Assembly (NCBI GenBank): GCA_023078555.1
Contig: CM041198.1
Location: forward strand, 2,961,354-3,025,353
Reading direction: 5' to 3'
DNA length: 64,000 nt
Origin: Ulva prolifera
Lineage: Eukaryota > Chlorophyta > Ulvophyceae > Ulvales > Ulvaceae
The translations under genes were made by a program, and so were the position numbers. The notes below the pieces were generated by a model. That model did no database searches, was not told where the DNA came from, and worked only from the letters and a program-made list of their open reading frames with translations. How positions within the stretch are numbered: position 1 is the first letter of the stretch; each line of letters opens with the position of its first letter. Shown piece by piece: positions 24,701 through 34,338 of the stretch.

Positions 24701-27281
24701 AGGCCATATAAGGAATGATATCCTTATCACAAGACCGCACTAAAAACTCATCTAATTCTGTCGTCGCAAGCAACTTGTACTTGCGTTTCTCCTCATCCCT
24801 CAACTTATCGCGCTCGGCCTTTTTCATGCGCTTACCCTTCCCCAGGCTCCTTTCAGCTTCGTCAACGTCCGCAGACGCATTGACAACATGCTGAGCTTTC
24901 AGGCCCTTGAGGATGCTTGCCAGTTTGTCATGGTACAATGCCGAGGATGGCGTGAGATTGTGACCATGGACAACGCTGGCGAGGCATTCTATCCACAGGA
25001 ACAGAGGCAGGCCACTCGCGAGCAGCACAGCACGGAGTGACTCAAAGGCCACTCCGATCCTCCTCTCGATCATGCCATTACAGCGATGAGCGGCTGTGGG
25101 GGTCAAACGGTGAGTGATGCCACGACGCTGGAGGTAGAGCTTTAGGGCCGCGACCATAAACTCTCCCCCTTTGTCGGTGTGTAGGATGCGCACACCCGGT
25201 TCACCTGGCTTCACCACATTCACCCGAATGCGTTCGATAATATAAGAGATCATGGCCGCAGCCTCACTCTTTTTGCGCAGACCTACCACGAAAGTATAAC
25301 GGGTAAAGGCACACATCACAAACAAAACATATTTCACACCACCAATTCCTACCGGAGAGACAGGACCAGCTAAATCGGCATGCAGTTGCTCACCAGGCCA
25401 CTTGGCCTGACCCATGAGCTCACGATCATTGGCAGAGAAGTTACCCGCAGGCACCTTGCCAATTCTGCAGCCGTGACACCGATTCCCCAATGGCTCGGAA
25501 TCGACATCCAAATTTAAATGACCATAAAATTCACTGTTAGATTGCATACGTTTCAGAACCCAATTAGACTGATGAAAAGACAAGTGTGCTAGAAAAGCAG
25601 GTTCCAGCAAGTATGCATCATGTGGGACCTCAGCTCCCCCAGCATTGGGTCGCTTCAGGTCAATGGCCGCAACCGCCACATGATGCCACTGCTGCTGATC
25701 CTCAATAACTGAGGTCGGACTGCTCTGGTTAGACCAGACTACCCCCCTATTGACAGGCGCACCGACGAGAATGGGTTTCGTATCTACCCCCATTTTAAAA
25801 GCAAAAACAGGATGACCGTCTACATCTAGTTCCTGATACTTGACGTCATCTTCCACGCCGGTAGCCATATCACCCAGACCAGGGACATATAACACATTCC
25901 TACGCGTGTCTAGGAACATCTGCTCTGATCTAAGACCCATCGTGCTGAGCAAGTTGTACGGACATTCAGGAGCATAGTAAACACCAGGGATTTCCACATC
26001 CAGTGGGTGCGTGTTCCCATGCTTGTCCACATAAGCACCCAGGTTCACCTGAATGGTTCCCCTACCCATGATAGAAAGCTGCCCTGGTCCCGCGAGATTG
26101 GCAACTTTCTGACACGGGCCGTACTCAGTGAACATTTCCCGATTTCCTACTATATGCATGTCCGACCCACTATCAACAATGATGTTCCACGGCATGGACG
26201 CGTCCGGCTGTGGATACTTGGCAGGCATTTCAATAGTGCAAACATCTCTGGCCGCAGCCTGTTTGCGTTGGGGGCAGTTCGCACGCAAATGTCCCTTCTT
26301 CTTGCAGAAGAAACAGGTCCTGGTCTCCTCGCGAGGAGCCTGGCCAGCTGCGAGAGCAGCGACCACAGGGCCGTCACCACGGTGCTGCTTGCGCCAGCCA
26401 TGGCCTGGTTTGCCCGCGGGCGCCCCAGACCTAGCCTGCAGCGACCGCTGTTGTTTGAGCAAATCAGCATGCTCAGTTAAACGAGATATTATCACATGAG
26501 GGGAGGAGTGTTGAACTTCGCCGCGCACAGCGTTGAACTCCTCCCCCACCTCTAACAGTTTCAAACGTAGCCATCGCTGGCCCACATCGGCACCTAGTGC
26601 CTCCAGTTGAGTGTAAACACTCATCACCTCACCACAATATGTCGCGACATCTTTATTGTGTTGTGACAAAGAATTAAAACGACTCCACAGTCTGTGGATC
26701 TCGGCTTCAGTGCTAGGTCTGTACTTGGCAGTCAAGTAAGACCATGCTTCACACAAATGTGACATGCGATAGACAGTCGTCCTATCCGCGTCAGGCAAAG
26801 ACATTAGGACCTGTGTCCTCGCCCTAGCGTGAACACGCTGTTCGTCCGCAGACGGTGCGTGCTGCAACAAATGGTCTAACTCGAACTGACCTAACCACAA
26901 AAAGACTTTCTGTTCGTACGCAACGAAACTTTCAGTCTTGTAATTCCAATCAGGCAATTTCCCTTTAGTCAAATCAGGTTCGCTACGCCCCCGAGATGCG
27001 CGCAGCGCCTCGGTTAACGTTTCGAGTGATATGAGTGACTCAGTGTGACCAGGATCGTTCACAACATGAGAGGAAAAAGGCACCTGCTGACTACTCTGCC
27101 CAGTGTGGGAAGAGGGTCGTGGCCGGACAATTCGGCCGCCCCGGAGCAACATACCCGCAGGCTGTTCTCCGGCAGGGAGCTGCTGGTCAGCGTCCCTGTC
27201 GACGAGAGGCTGCTGGTCAGCATCGTCACGCCTCTCCTCGCGAGGAGAGTTGGCGTTGGAGTTGGCGTTCGAGAGAGACAT
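21726..27281 (-). CDS. Copia Gag-Pol polyprotein, intact
   Basis: 1851 residues in one frame from an ATG 310 bases inside the 5' LTR border. Approximate order: Gag (1-320) with zinc knuckle CFFCKKKGHLRANC (about 323); aspartic protease IIVDSGSDMHIV (about 367); pre-integrase C-x2-C region; integrase core with HADLAGP (about 634), HTDKGGEF (about 703) and MIERRIG (about 738) as D-D-E; a long low-complexity acidic linker (about 950-1350); RT with FLWVDDLFIF (about 1529; the usual YVDD reads WVDD); and RNase H with YSDADFA, DTTEAELIAM and WGDNKSA up to the stop. The protein is longer than many copia polyproteins mainly because of the linker. No stop or frame change was seen. It copies the element's RNA in particles and inserts the DNA. 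Confidence 0.93.
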   Translation of the reverse strand: MSLSNANSNANSPREERRDDADQQPLVDRDADQQLPAGEQPAGMLLRGGRIVRPRPSSHTGQSSQQVPFSSHVVNDPGHTESLISLETLTEALRASRGRSEPDLTKGKLPDWNYKTESFVAYEQKVFLWLGQFELDHLLQHAPSADEQRVHARARTQVLMSLPDADRTTVYRMSHLCEAWSYLTAKYRPSTEAEIHRLWSRFNSLSQHNKDVATYCGEVMSVYTQLEALGADVGQRWLRLKLLEVGEEFNAVRGEVQHSSPHVIISRLTEHADLLKQQRSLQARSGAPAGKPGHGWRKQHRGDGPVVAALAAGQAPREETRTCFFCKKKGHLRANCPQRKQAAARDVCTIEMPAKYPQPDASMPWNIIVDSGSDMHIVGNREMFTEYGPCQKVANLAGPGQLSIMGRGTIQVNLGAYVDKHGNTHPLDVEIPGVYYAPECPYNLLSTMGLRSEQMFLDTRRNVLYVPGLGDMATGVEDDVKYQELDVDGHPVFAFKMGVDTKPILVGAPVNRGVVWSNQSSPTSVIEDQQQWHHVAVAAIDLKRPNAGGAEVPHDAYLLEPAFLAHLSFHQSNWVLKRMQSNSEFYGHLNLDVDSEPLGNRCHGCRIGKVPAGNFSANDRELMGQAKWPGEQLHADLAGPVSPVGIGGVKYVLFVMCAFTRYTFVVGLRKKSEAAAMISYIIERIRVNVVKPGEPGVRILHTDKGGEFMVAALKLYLQRRGITHRLTPTAAHRCNGMIERRIGVAFESLRAVLLASGLPLFLWIECLASVVHGHNLTPSSALYHDKLASILKGLKAQHVVNASADVDEAERSLGKGKRMKKAERDKLRDEEKRKYKLLATTELDEFLVRSCDKDIIPYMAFFRDTSVEVFQDLLRQQRPWGVEVYAYPRDDKLRKLSPRGVPAYWVGAGLGPSMQRVYAQDVPGGRVFVVRQVMCTADQMIRHVRKYDASAVVDKREPKEFANSYTVAFEGDDEGERVTDADVPPFAAEHTYDGGVLRRLRDQLHTPPGHGRVPVMEMTFRQDNPEPSEAVYSPRFGAGSSAEIIRRDPARATPEIARAALHRTRAMSRAAAHPAVPAPPRVHGKVYHPVATPSRTARYVVTRNAVLHDPGVEAAFPVQMSVSASDEDMDEDDDGPGIYDDDDEQRMDYTVSDDERAAAHQNLEAQRVRSGSNSAAASASGAGAVAQPLRGAEAPRPFWEDEPDEVETGSELGGEDPDPSAAVGVDLPDEVRAIPAALPRIKINPLVRRRLVPLAADVAAVQMHEPAGSDIASSETVVAAIDVSACDQDTSAAADCGVSCAGLKPQHVESGEQQSVQRRGSRRAAAARKQKASSDPDMPSMKEGLAGPDRDAWLRAMQEEVDALGEHGTFGLCYLPAGKRAISGKWVLKIKRGPAGEIQRYKARYVARGFSQVEGVDFFETWSPVGSYATLRVLLSVAAQADLEIRHIDIQCAFLNGELEEEVFVEQPPYFTDGTARVWRLHKTLYGLKQAAREWHKALVKVLAEMGFVCAQSDPGLYVRTSGLCFIFLWVDDLFIFSGTAGLQELVDIILTKFEGRDLGELAWALGTEIMRDRKAKTITMTQRNKIHSLLEKYSMSDCRKSPTPLVPRQQLRSVKEHPDLEKASAAEHSRFMSAVGSIQYIAGVTRPDLSYVAHALARHMSSSLKEHWLAVQHVLRYLQSTKNLGIKFVGSEGHGCLIEAYSDADFANSADLKSVSGMVIRVYGNCVLWRSKKQSIVAGDTTEAELIAMSATANELMWVKQLLLDLKLVPYKPTLWGDNKSANILAVNAVSTDRSKHIRVRHLRVREYVQMDELKVAWVGTVDQLADVFTKVLPGPALLEVRNKLQLVET

Positions 27282-27577
27282 CCTGCATCAGGACAGATGG
27301 TTGTTTGTCGCGCGCAGCAACTAACCAGTGGGATTGCTCGCAAGCAAACAGGTTGATGAGAACAAGCGAACGCGTTCGCTTTTCTCAGCGCTGATCATTA
27401 AAACAAGCTTCTCGAATTGTGTCTAATCAACAATATACTACGAGAGAGCTAAATGATGCCTGCGCTTTTGACCGCAGTCTGAGCGCCGGCAGAACAGTGG
27501 AATGCCCGCCGTGTCTGCGCGAAGACATTGGCCGACGGCTTTCCTGAGCAAGACCATAAACAGACATAAACTCTAAC

Positions 27578-27590
27578 CTCACCGATACCA
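27578..27590 (-). promoter_or_regulatory. Copia primer binding site
   Basis: TGGTATCGGTGAG lies directly after the 5' LTR. It would pair with a tRNA ending CTCACCGAUACCA. U72-A73-CCA implies an A1:U72 pair, typical of eukaryotic initiator tRNA-Met (inference). Confidence 0.75.
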
Positions 27591-27942
27591 TGTCAGAAAA
27601 GCTATCTTTGTGCAGAGCGGACGCGCAGTCCTCTTTCAGGTCAGGTCAGGACAGCCAACATCTCATACCTGCTGCGCACAGAGGTAGAACCGAGAGATGT
27701 TGAAGGGAAGTGCTAGTACCGGGAAACAGTAAAGAGAATGGTTACAGATCTCAGTGTGCACATGCTTATATGCACACTGAACACTCAACAGTCAAGGTTA
27801 CGGCGGGAAACCCTCGCACGATCTCTCTCACTACATCGAGACCATCCTGCTGGCGGCTTACCCCTGCACTGGATCCGCGGATCGTCCGTGCATGGGTGCA
27901 CCTGTCACCACACTGCTGCCCGCAGGCTCATGCATTGTGACA
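27591..27942 (-). repeat. Copia 5' LTR
   Basis: The 352-bp partner of the LTR at 21357-21708, with the same TG...CA ends. It is followed on the right by the GGCGC duplication and then gypsy pol. Confidence 0.9.
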
Positions 27943-29044
27943 GGCGCTGACACCAACGCAGCTTTCAGTGCAGCGAAGGCGTCTGCGCATCGCTGTGTCC
28001 ATGTGCCTTTGAATGACGTCTCGACTTGGCGTGCCTCCTCTGTTGAGAGCTTGCCCCATTGCAGAAGGCGTCCCTTCCGATCGCTAGCGTCTATGCCCTT
28101 CAACAGATCAGTCAGTGGGCACGCTATGCGTGCGTATCCGCGGATGTACCGTCGGAAGTAGTTGGCCAGTCCTAAGAAGCTGCGCACTTCATAAACAGAG
28201 CGAGGTGGGGGCCAGTCTGTTACAACAGACACCTTCGCCGGATCAGGCTTGATCCCCTCTGAGGACAGTATGTGGCCCAGGAAACGTAGTTCCTGCTTAA
28301 AGAACTCACTCTTTGTGAGCCGGGCTTTGTAGTTGTGTTTGCGCAGAACACCTAGTACTATCCGGATGTGTTCCATGTGCTCCTCTTCGGTTTTCGAATA
28401 TATGAGGATATCGTCTAGATATACGCACACAAATTTATTCAGCTGCTTGCCAAAGATTCTGTTCATTTCGGCTTGAAAGACAGCTGGCGCATTACAGAGC
28501 CCGAATGGCAGTACTCGCCATTCAAATTTCCCGATGTGTGTGTTGAAGGCCGTCTTTTCCCAATCTTTGGGATGCAGACCAATCTGATGGTACCCGCTGG
28601 TCAGGTCAATGGACGAAAAGCATTTCGCTCCACCCAGGTTATCCAGCAGGTCCTCCACACGAGGCATGGGATACTTATTCTTATGTGTGAGTTTGTTCAG
28701 CTCGCGATAGTCGATGCACATACGCAGAGTGCCATCAGGCTTCGGGGCGAACAACACCGGGGCTCCGTAGGCCGAGGATGAGGGGACTATGCGCCCTGTA
28801 TCCAACAGGTCTTGCACCTGGGACTCCACCTCCTTGCGCTCGCTAATAGATAGACGAAACGCAGGTCTGTTCGGTGCAGCGGCCCCGCTGCTCAGGCGCA
28901 AGCCTTCCGGTGTACCCGGTTGCCAGTCTCTGACAACCGGATCCTCAAACACATCTTTAAATTCAGCTAGTACTTGCTGCACCTGTTCCCGCTGGTCGAA
29001 ACCAGCGTCTTTGGCCTCACGTAGGATGGAACGGTGACGCACAA
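27943..29044 (-). pseudogene. Gypsy pol middle part: reverse transcriptase
   Basis: The frame runs from about 29042 to the copia target site at 27943. Visible RT motifs include GAPVLFAPKPDGTLRMCIDYR, split here as GAPVLFAPKPDG and LRMCIDYRELN, then LTSGYHQI, FEWRVLPFGLCNAP, and the catalytic YLDDILIY (about residue 209), followed by the thumb and connection (FLGHILSSEGI, FLGLANYFRRYI). It ends AALKAALVSAPV, where the copia LTR starts; beyond it any open frame is LTR sequence. The upstream end joins the protease part only after a one-base frame change near 29047, where one extra T fits. Confidence 0.88.
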
Positions 29045-29045
29045 C

Positions 29046-30007
29046 CCTGCTTGGGCCGTGAGAGCAATCGCTTTGCTTGTACTGCCGAAAGAATGACTGC
29101 AGCCGGAGGAGATTCTCCAGGCTGGCTGCGCGCAGGAACCGCTGTTCGTGCGTCGGCAGCTGGAAACAGTCGTTGGTTTTTTGCGCCTAAGCCACAAACT
29201 CGGTGGCGAGTAGCGCGGACCTGGCTCGTGCGAGCCAAAGTCGATCACAGCCCCCTCGCGCTTATGCCAATCATCACCGAGGATTATATCAAATCCCGAT
29301 GCCATGTCAATGACATGCAAATGCACAGTCTCTGTGTACGATTGCAATGAAAGGCGCGCTGTAACGAGTCCGGCTGTTACGCTCTGTGTACCATCTGCTA
29401 GAATAACAGGAATTTTAGAGCGGTCGACTGCAAGTCTTTGTCGCTGTGCAAATGATTTGCTGATAAAACTGAACTTTGCGCCTGTGTCGCCGAGCACTGT
29501 GCAAGGTGCACCAGCCAGCGCGGCCGAAAACACGAACGTCAGGTCGCTGCTAGACGCCGTAGGAATTCGCAAGTTCTGTACGGGATCGGGTAATGTATCC
29601 GCTGTGTGCACACCAACAGGGAACGCTGGCGGGTCGTAAAATACCACAGTATTATGTACGGCATCGTCAGTACACTGCTGTACTGTGCAAAGCTGTTGCA
29701 TCCCTTTCGTTAATGGCGTGGGCAGAACATGTGTTGGCAACCCAAAGTAAGCGCTGGTACCGTATGGCACCTACTGTTTACACGATCGGTAATGCTGTAA
29801 CACTCTATTCGCGTCGTCTGACTGAGAAACAGATACGACGGAACAGCATCCTGACACATTAGCATCTACGAAATCTTTCGCAGCAAAGTTCCGCTGTGGA
29901 AGGCTGTCCACCACAGCCAGGAAGTGAACTTTACATACACCGGATATACCCGCTTTGAGCCAAATACTCCGCGCCTCTACCAATGGCCAAATGGCCACCA
30001 GTGCCAA
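29046..30007 (-). pseudogene. Gypsy pol 5' part: aspartic protease, frameshifted
   Basis: One frame from 30007 contains an in-frame TAG at 29773-29771, then continues through a retropepsin-like domain: VLGDTGAKFSFISKSF (DTG catalytic triad) and ILADGTQSV ... IDMASGFDIILGDDWHK. After FGSHEPGPRYSPPSLWL the sensible sequence moves by one base at a run of six A (about 29180), giving NQRLFPAADARTAVPARS and VILSAVQAKRLLSR, the usual linker before RT. It moves again by one base near 29047 to enter RT. Both changes have the same direction (one base too many). They could be mutations or recoding sites; I cannot tell. The protease would process Gag-Pol. Confidence 0.75.
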
Positions 30008-32734
30008 ACGTCCCGAGACTTTCCCAGCGTTTACATACTTTTAAGACGATTGCATACATCTTTTTCGCTGTTAAATTTGATGTTGCTGTCATTGACTTTG
30101 TGCTTTGTCCTGCATGGCGGTATAGGCGGTATGCCGGACGGTATTCGACGCCGAATTAGGAACAGCTTGCCAGCTACCGGATACTCTCACAGCTAATTCG
30201 CAACAGCAAGTAGCTGTCATTAGATGTCTGCTGTGACTTGCCCCGCGCCGAGGCGTTGTGTCTGCTGCGGTATAGAGCCGCACCTCCGGCAGCGCTGTAT
30301 AGAAGGTATTTCCTGCTTCCTTCTGTGAAGTTGATGCACCTCGTAGCTTTGAATGTTAGATGGCGCTCATTCTGGCCACCATATTCCATTAGCTGTTGCC
30401 TGCCGTAAGCCTGCTGTTGCCTGCCATATACTCGAAGGTAGTTTTGCGTATGACAGTGGCTGCAGTATTTGCTGTGTTATTGACCGCAGTATAGACAGCG
30501 TTATTTACTGCACTATTTATTGCATTTTCGCTGCGGTGTATGGTCGTGAGTCCATGCAACTACAATTAGTAGTTTGCTGTGCCTTTTGCTGCGCCGAGGG
30601 GCTGTTTTTCTGCGGTATAGAGCCGCATCCTTCGCAGCACTGTACGGGGAGGTATTTCCCACCTGTATGTATGCGAGTCATACTATCTGTGGCACTGCAC
30701 GCCTCTGCACATGCTATGGCACAACATCCATCAACGACATATTAACAGGTTTGGTTTCCGGCTCCGAGCTGGGCGCTGCCCGCCATGTCCTCGTGCTGGC
30801 CGGTCCCTGGTCGATGCACACCCTCGTCGCCACTGCTGCTGCGGCCCGTTCGCATCAAGCTTGTCGTCTGCTTTTGATTTCATAACGCAATGCAGAAAGA
30901 TAAATTGACTATCATATCCACTGCTGTATTGGCTGTGTCCAATTGCACGTGCTGACCGTGCTCTGTATCGCACCGGTAGAACAATTCGCGATGCCTACGA
31001 GAAGTCGCTTCCGCACTTCGTTTTGAAATTTATTGCATTGCCTATGTCTCTGCGTTCCGGTGTAACGAATTCCCAACTTCCTTGTAGGTCAACAACGTCG
31101 CGGCCAGTTCTTGTGCTGCAGCGCCCAAGCGGGACGTCGTCATAACCATCAGGATGGCTCTATACATCTCTGTCACACAGAGTGGGGCTGATGTTTGGTT
31201 TGGAGAGCAACGTAACGGATGTTGCGTGTCAAGTCTGGACACAGCTGCTGGATGCAACCTGGCGAAGACATGCACAACCATGCAAGCAGCAGCAACATTG
31301 GATTGTGGTATGTCGCAGGTGATGTATTACTTGCCATCCATGCCCTGGTCAAGGACTGTGGCTGGGGCACATTGAGAAGGTTGTATGTGCGTACGTGAAA
31401 TTGCAGCATGTGTACTGTGGATGTATGCGTCAAGAACTCTCGATTGCAGATCAGCAACTCATCATATAGCTGAACAACCACTGGGTTGTTCTGGCTCGAG
31501 CCATGGGCTGTTCTGGCTCGAGTCATTGCAAACACATTGGAAGAACAGAAGGCACACAACCTGTGGAGCCTGTGTGACAAATGGCTCAGGCAGTGGCTGG
31601 TGTTTTCTCAGGTTCGATCCAAGAACGGTACTGGACACTGCTCACAAATGGCAGCACAACTGGACACACAACTCTGGAAGTTTACAGAGCAGCAAATGTC
31701 ATTTCTTTCAGCAATGCTGGAGATACATCTACTTGATTTGACAGATTCCCACTTAGAATTGGATTCAATCTACACAGTTCCATGAGTAGAATGTTTCCCA
31801 CAGTCACAGATCTGCGAGGCATACTTCACAAGATGGTCAGGAGCCACAGGTTCACTGTTGTCGTGGCAAAGGGAATTTAGCAATGAATCACAAGCAAGTA
31901 GATTCAGCTGAAGCTGATGACCAGACCAGGAACTCGACTCGGATTTGGGTATGTGTCATTTGTGTAAGTAATACACTTGGTGTCAATTTACAACAGCTGT
32001 GCCACTATAGGTTTGAACAAATGCAGGCACAACTACAGGCACACGTTGCCAGAGGGCAGGCTCAAGACGCAATTCCTTCAGCAGCACATGCCATTGAGAG
32101 CATGCCAGCGGCGCAGCGTGCTGCCATTTTGGCTGTCATGCCAGATGCTCAGCGAGAGGACCTGTTGAAGGCAATGGGCTTCTAGTGAAGCGTGTTTTCC
32201 GCTGGCTGCGGCTCATCTATACTGCCGCTGGCAGGTGTTGCTGTGCTGTATTGTGTGCTCCATACAATGCCAATACAGTCCATACTGCAGTGTAGCCTGC
32301 AGCTCTGGCGCTGCTTTTGTGCAGCTGCTTGACCGAAACAGTATGCAGAACGTAAATCATGTATCAGTGTAATTAAATGTGCACGGAGTGTGGATATGAA
32401 CTGGTAGACGGCGCCTGCATACGAGTCATATACCACAGCAACGTCGTTCCATACACCCGCTATACGGCTTCCTTGCTCGCTGCTTGCGAGCGAACCGTTG
32501 ACAGAAACTCCACACTGGCGGCAGCGCAGGGATCAATGAGACTCTGTTGATGATATGCACGAAACCGTTCTTTAAACGGCAAGGTATTTGCGACGGATTG
32601 TTCAGCGCGCAGGCTGCAGCCATACTCGTGCGCCACTACCCGACTTGCGCAGAGAATACCAGGCGGGCTTTCCACTACTCGCCCAAATATGCAAGCTCTA
32701 CCACAGTATGGGCCTAGGCCGGCCTAGGCCGGCT
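30008..32734. other. Unexplained 2.7-kb block between gypsy gag and pol
   Basis: Ty3/gypsy elements normally have gag and pol adjacent or overlapping. Here no minus-strand frame longer than about 85 codons is found between them. The block contains a diverged direct repeat of about 84 bp (30230-30313 and 30575-30659, sharing CTGCGGTATAGAGCCGCA). It also has gene-like sequence on the opposite strand (next entry), and ends at two back-to-back 20-bp palindromes at the gag stop. It may be captured host DNA or a regular non-coding part of this family. Confidence 0.6.
31190..32185 (+). pseudogene. Antisense gene-like remnant inside the gypsy element
   Basis: Several short + strand frames read like pieces of one ordinary protein. 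They are DVACQVWTQLLDATWRRHA (about 31205-31290), GDVLLAIHALVKDCGWGTL (about 31318-31375, one base out of register with the first), VIANTLEEQKAHNLWSLCDK (about 31525-31585, preceded by ARA and followed by WLRQWL), and a final frame ending at 32185 with MPAAQRAAILAVMPDAQRED then LLKAMGF and a stop. A possible intron (GTATGTGTCA... to CACTATAG) lies at about 31950-32011. I do not recognise the family. Stops and frame changes between the pieces indicate either introns or decay. Confidence 0.35.
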
Positions 32735-32750
32735 CTAGCTAGCTAGAGCC
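32711..32750. repeat. Two back-to-back perfect 20-bp palindromes
   Basis: GGCCTAGGCC twice (32711-32730) is directly followed by GGCTCTAGCT / AGCTAGAGCC (32731-32750). The gag stop codon lies inside the second palindrome. Confidence 0.75.
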
Positions 32751-34261
32751 TCACAGGCATACGATGCACCTCTACTCGGTATATGCGTGTATGGCCACTG
32801 TATCAGAACTTTGCGTCCTGGCTGTGCACATGCCCGTAGGTCGCGACCAAAGCTTTCAAATCGACCGCCTCTGGCTGTCATTTGCTTTTGCCCGCGCCGA
32901 AGGCGTTCCTTATCGGCCTTGCCTGCTGACACCAATTTCTTGACCTGACCCATACGTCGTTTGAACTGCTCCGCATTGCCTGGGCACGATGCTTCGTGTG
33001 CGGCCATTGCTGGAGGTTTGACGTGGTATCCGCACTTGGTGCACCGGTCATACTGCTTCGCCAGCTCCTCATAACTAGGGCCTTTTGCGTGCTTGGGGCG
33101 CTTGCTTGCGGTTTCACTCTGCGTAGTCTTACGCTTTTGTGGAGTGTTGCCGCGGCGACCGGCACTCTCGCCGACGTCGCCTGTCGCAGCGTTTCCCAGT
33201 TTCTGCACAATGGCTCCCTCCTGTTGGAGTCGAGTCACCACATCTACCGCTCTAGCGATTAGATGCTGGAACGGCTCAGCAGGCCGATAGCCCAGACTCA
33301 CGTTCAGCAAGCTTGCCGATAGGATGAGCAGGTCAGACTTTGCAGCTAACAGCTTACGCGTCAGCTGTTGGAACCAAAAACGGCCGGTCGTCTGGATTTC
33401 TCCATAAGACACGAGCATGCCGAAGGTTTCGATGTCTTTTCGCAGAGTGGCAACACTGAAAGTCATTTCGAGTGCCTGATTTGTGAACACGGTCTCGTGA
33501 TCAGGTATGCTCTTGACAAGCTTGTCAAGCAGAGCATCAGGTGTGGAACCGTCGACACCGCTCAGTGTGACTAAGCGACGCGCCGGCCCTCTCATAGCAT
33601 TGAAAATCGCGAATGCCTGCTGCCGTGGCTGCATGCCATTGAAATGCAAAAGCGTGCGCGCTTCGTTGACCCATTCGATCAGAGACAAATAATAACTCGG
33701 ATCAATGTGCATCGCTTTCGGATCGCTACTGCCCGAAAATGGAGGCAGTTGTACGTCGCGCGTCGTCAACTTGCTAGTCGATGCATCGCTTTGCATAGGT
33801 ATGGCGTTCTCGGCAGGCATTTGATGCGGAGTAGATGGCACCTGTGCGAATCTTGAAAACCACTGGTCCATCATGTGCGCCACCATGTTGAGTGTCGCTG
33901 GGTCGAGACGAGGACTCGAAGCGGGCGGCGGCTGCTCGCCAGCGGGAGCCTGCTCGCCCAATGTCGTAGCTATAGCCGGTGTAGAGCTTGGAACGGTTGG
34001 CGGCTCCGTGCGGTCAGCAGTAGCTTCAGGTTCGTTGACCTGAAGTGCCCCGACAGCCGCTGTGGCATGTCGAACGTCCGTGTTAGACGGGGCTGGTGGT
34101 GCAGACTCGGTTGTTGTTGGCTGGGCACTGCCCGCTCCGGTACCAACACCGTCCCCCTGTTGGCTAACAGGAAGATCACTCATGGTGACGTCCGTGTCCA
34201 CCGTAGGCTCAGCAGCTTGCTGCTGCTGCTGCTTACGCTGTAGGCGACTTGAGCCAACCAT
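32735..34261 (-). CDS. Gypsy Gag
   Basis: 508 codons from an ATG 64 bases inside the PBS, on the same strand and in the same LTR pair as pol. The N-terminal third is Q-, T- and P-rich (about residues 8-130). The middle (about 170-340) has the Trp- and Leu-rich helical character of retrotransposon Gag (YYLSLIEWVNEARTLLHF, FWFQQLTRKLLAAKSDLL). Near the C-terminus a CTKCGYHV...HEASC motif (about residue 405; C-x2-C-x11-H-x3-C) replaces the common CCHC knuckle, with basic residues around it (KRPKHAKG, RRMGQVKK) suited to RNA binding. The frame is open; its TAG falls in a palindrome. Assignment rests on position, composition and zinc motif rather than on strong similarity. Confidence 0.75.
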   Translation of the reverse strand: MVGSSRLQRKQQQQQAAEPTVDTDVTMSDLPVSQQGDGVGTGAGSAQPTTTESAPPAPSNTDVRHATAAVGALQVNEPEATADRTEPPTVPSSTPAIATTLGEQAPAGEQPPPASSPRLDPATLNMVAHMMDQWFSRFAQVPSTPHQMPAENAIPMQSDASTSKLTTRDVQLPPFSGSSDPKAMHIDPSYYLSLIEWVNEARTLLHFNGMQPRQQAFAIFNAMRGPARRLVTLSGVDGSTPDALLDKLVKSIPDHETVFTNQALEMTFSVATLRKDIETFGMLVSYGEIQTTGRFWFQQLTRKLLAAKSDLLILSASLLNVSLGYRPAEPFQHLIARAVDVVTRLQQEGAIVQKLGNAATGDVGESAGRRGNTPQKRKTTQSETASKRPKHAKGPSYEELAKQYDRCTKCGYHVKPPAMAAHEASCPGNAEQFKRRMGQVKKLVSAGKADKERLRRGQKQMTARGGRFESFGRDLRACAQPGRKVLIQWPYTHIPSRGASYACEALAS

Positions 34262-34324
34262 ACTAGTACTGTTAACTATTCGGAGAAAGTCAGAGTGGAA
34301 GCGTATAGGAGATAGGTTCGGGAG

Positions 34325-34337
34325 CTCACCGATACCA
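34325..34337 (-). promoter_or_regulatory. Gypsy primer binding site
   Basis: TGGTATCGGTGAG lies one base inside the 5' LTR. It is identical to the copia PBS, so both elements appear to use the same primer tRNA. Confidence 0.75.
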
Positions 34338-34338
34338 C

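Larger units (their letters stand above)
21357..27942 (-). mobile_element. Ty1/copia LTR retrotransposon, complete
   Basis: A 6586-bp element on the minus strand inserted in the gypsy pol gene. It has 352-bp LTRs (27942-27591 and 21708-21357), a PBS directly next to the 5' LTR, one long Gag-Pol frame, and a G-rich PPT next to the 3' LTR. The host duplication GGCGC lies at 21352-21356 and 27943-27947. Domain order Gag-PR-INT-RT-RNaseH places it in Ty1/copia. The frame is uninterrupted and all catalytic motifs are visible, so it may be autonomous. The LTRs differ at four positions seen. Confidence 0.93.

Noticed and set aside
27858-27942. Last 28 codons of the open RT frame
   Set aside because: They are translation of the copia LTR after the insertion point, not gypsy protein.
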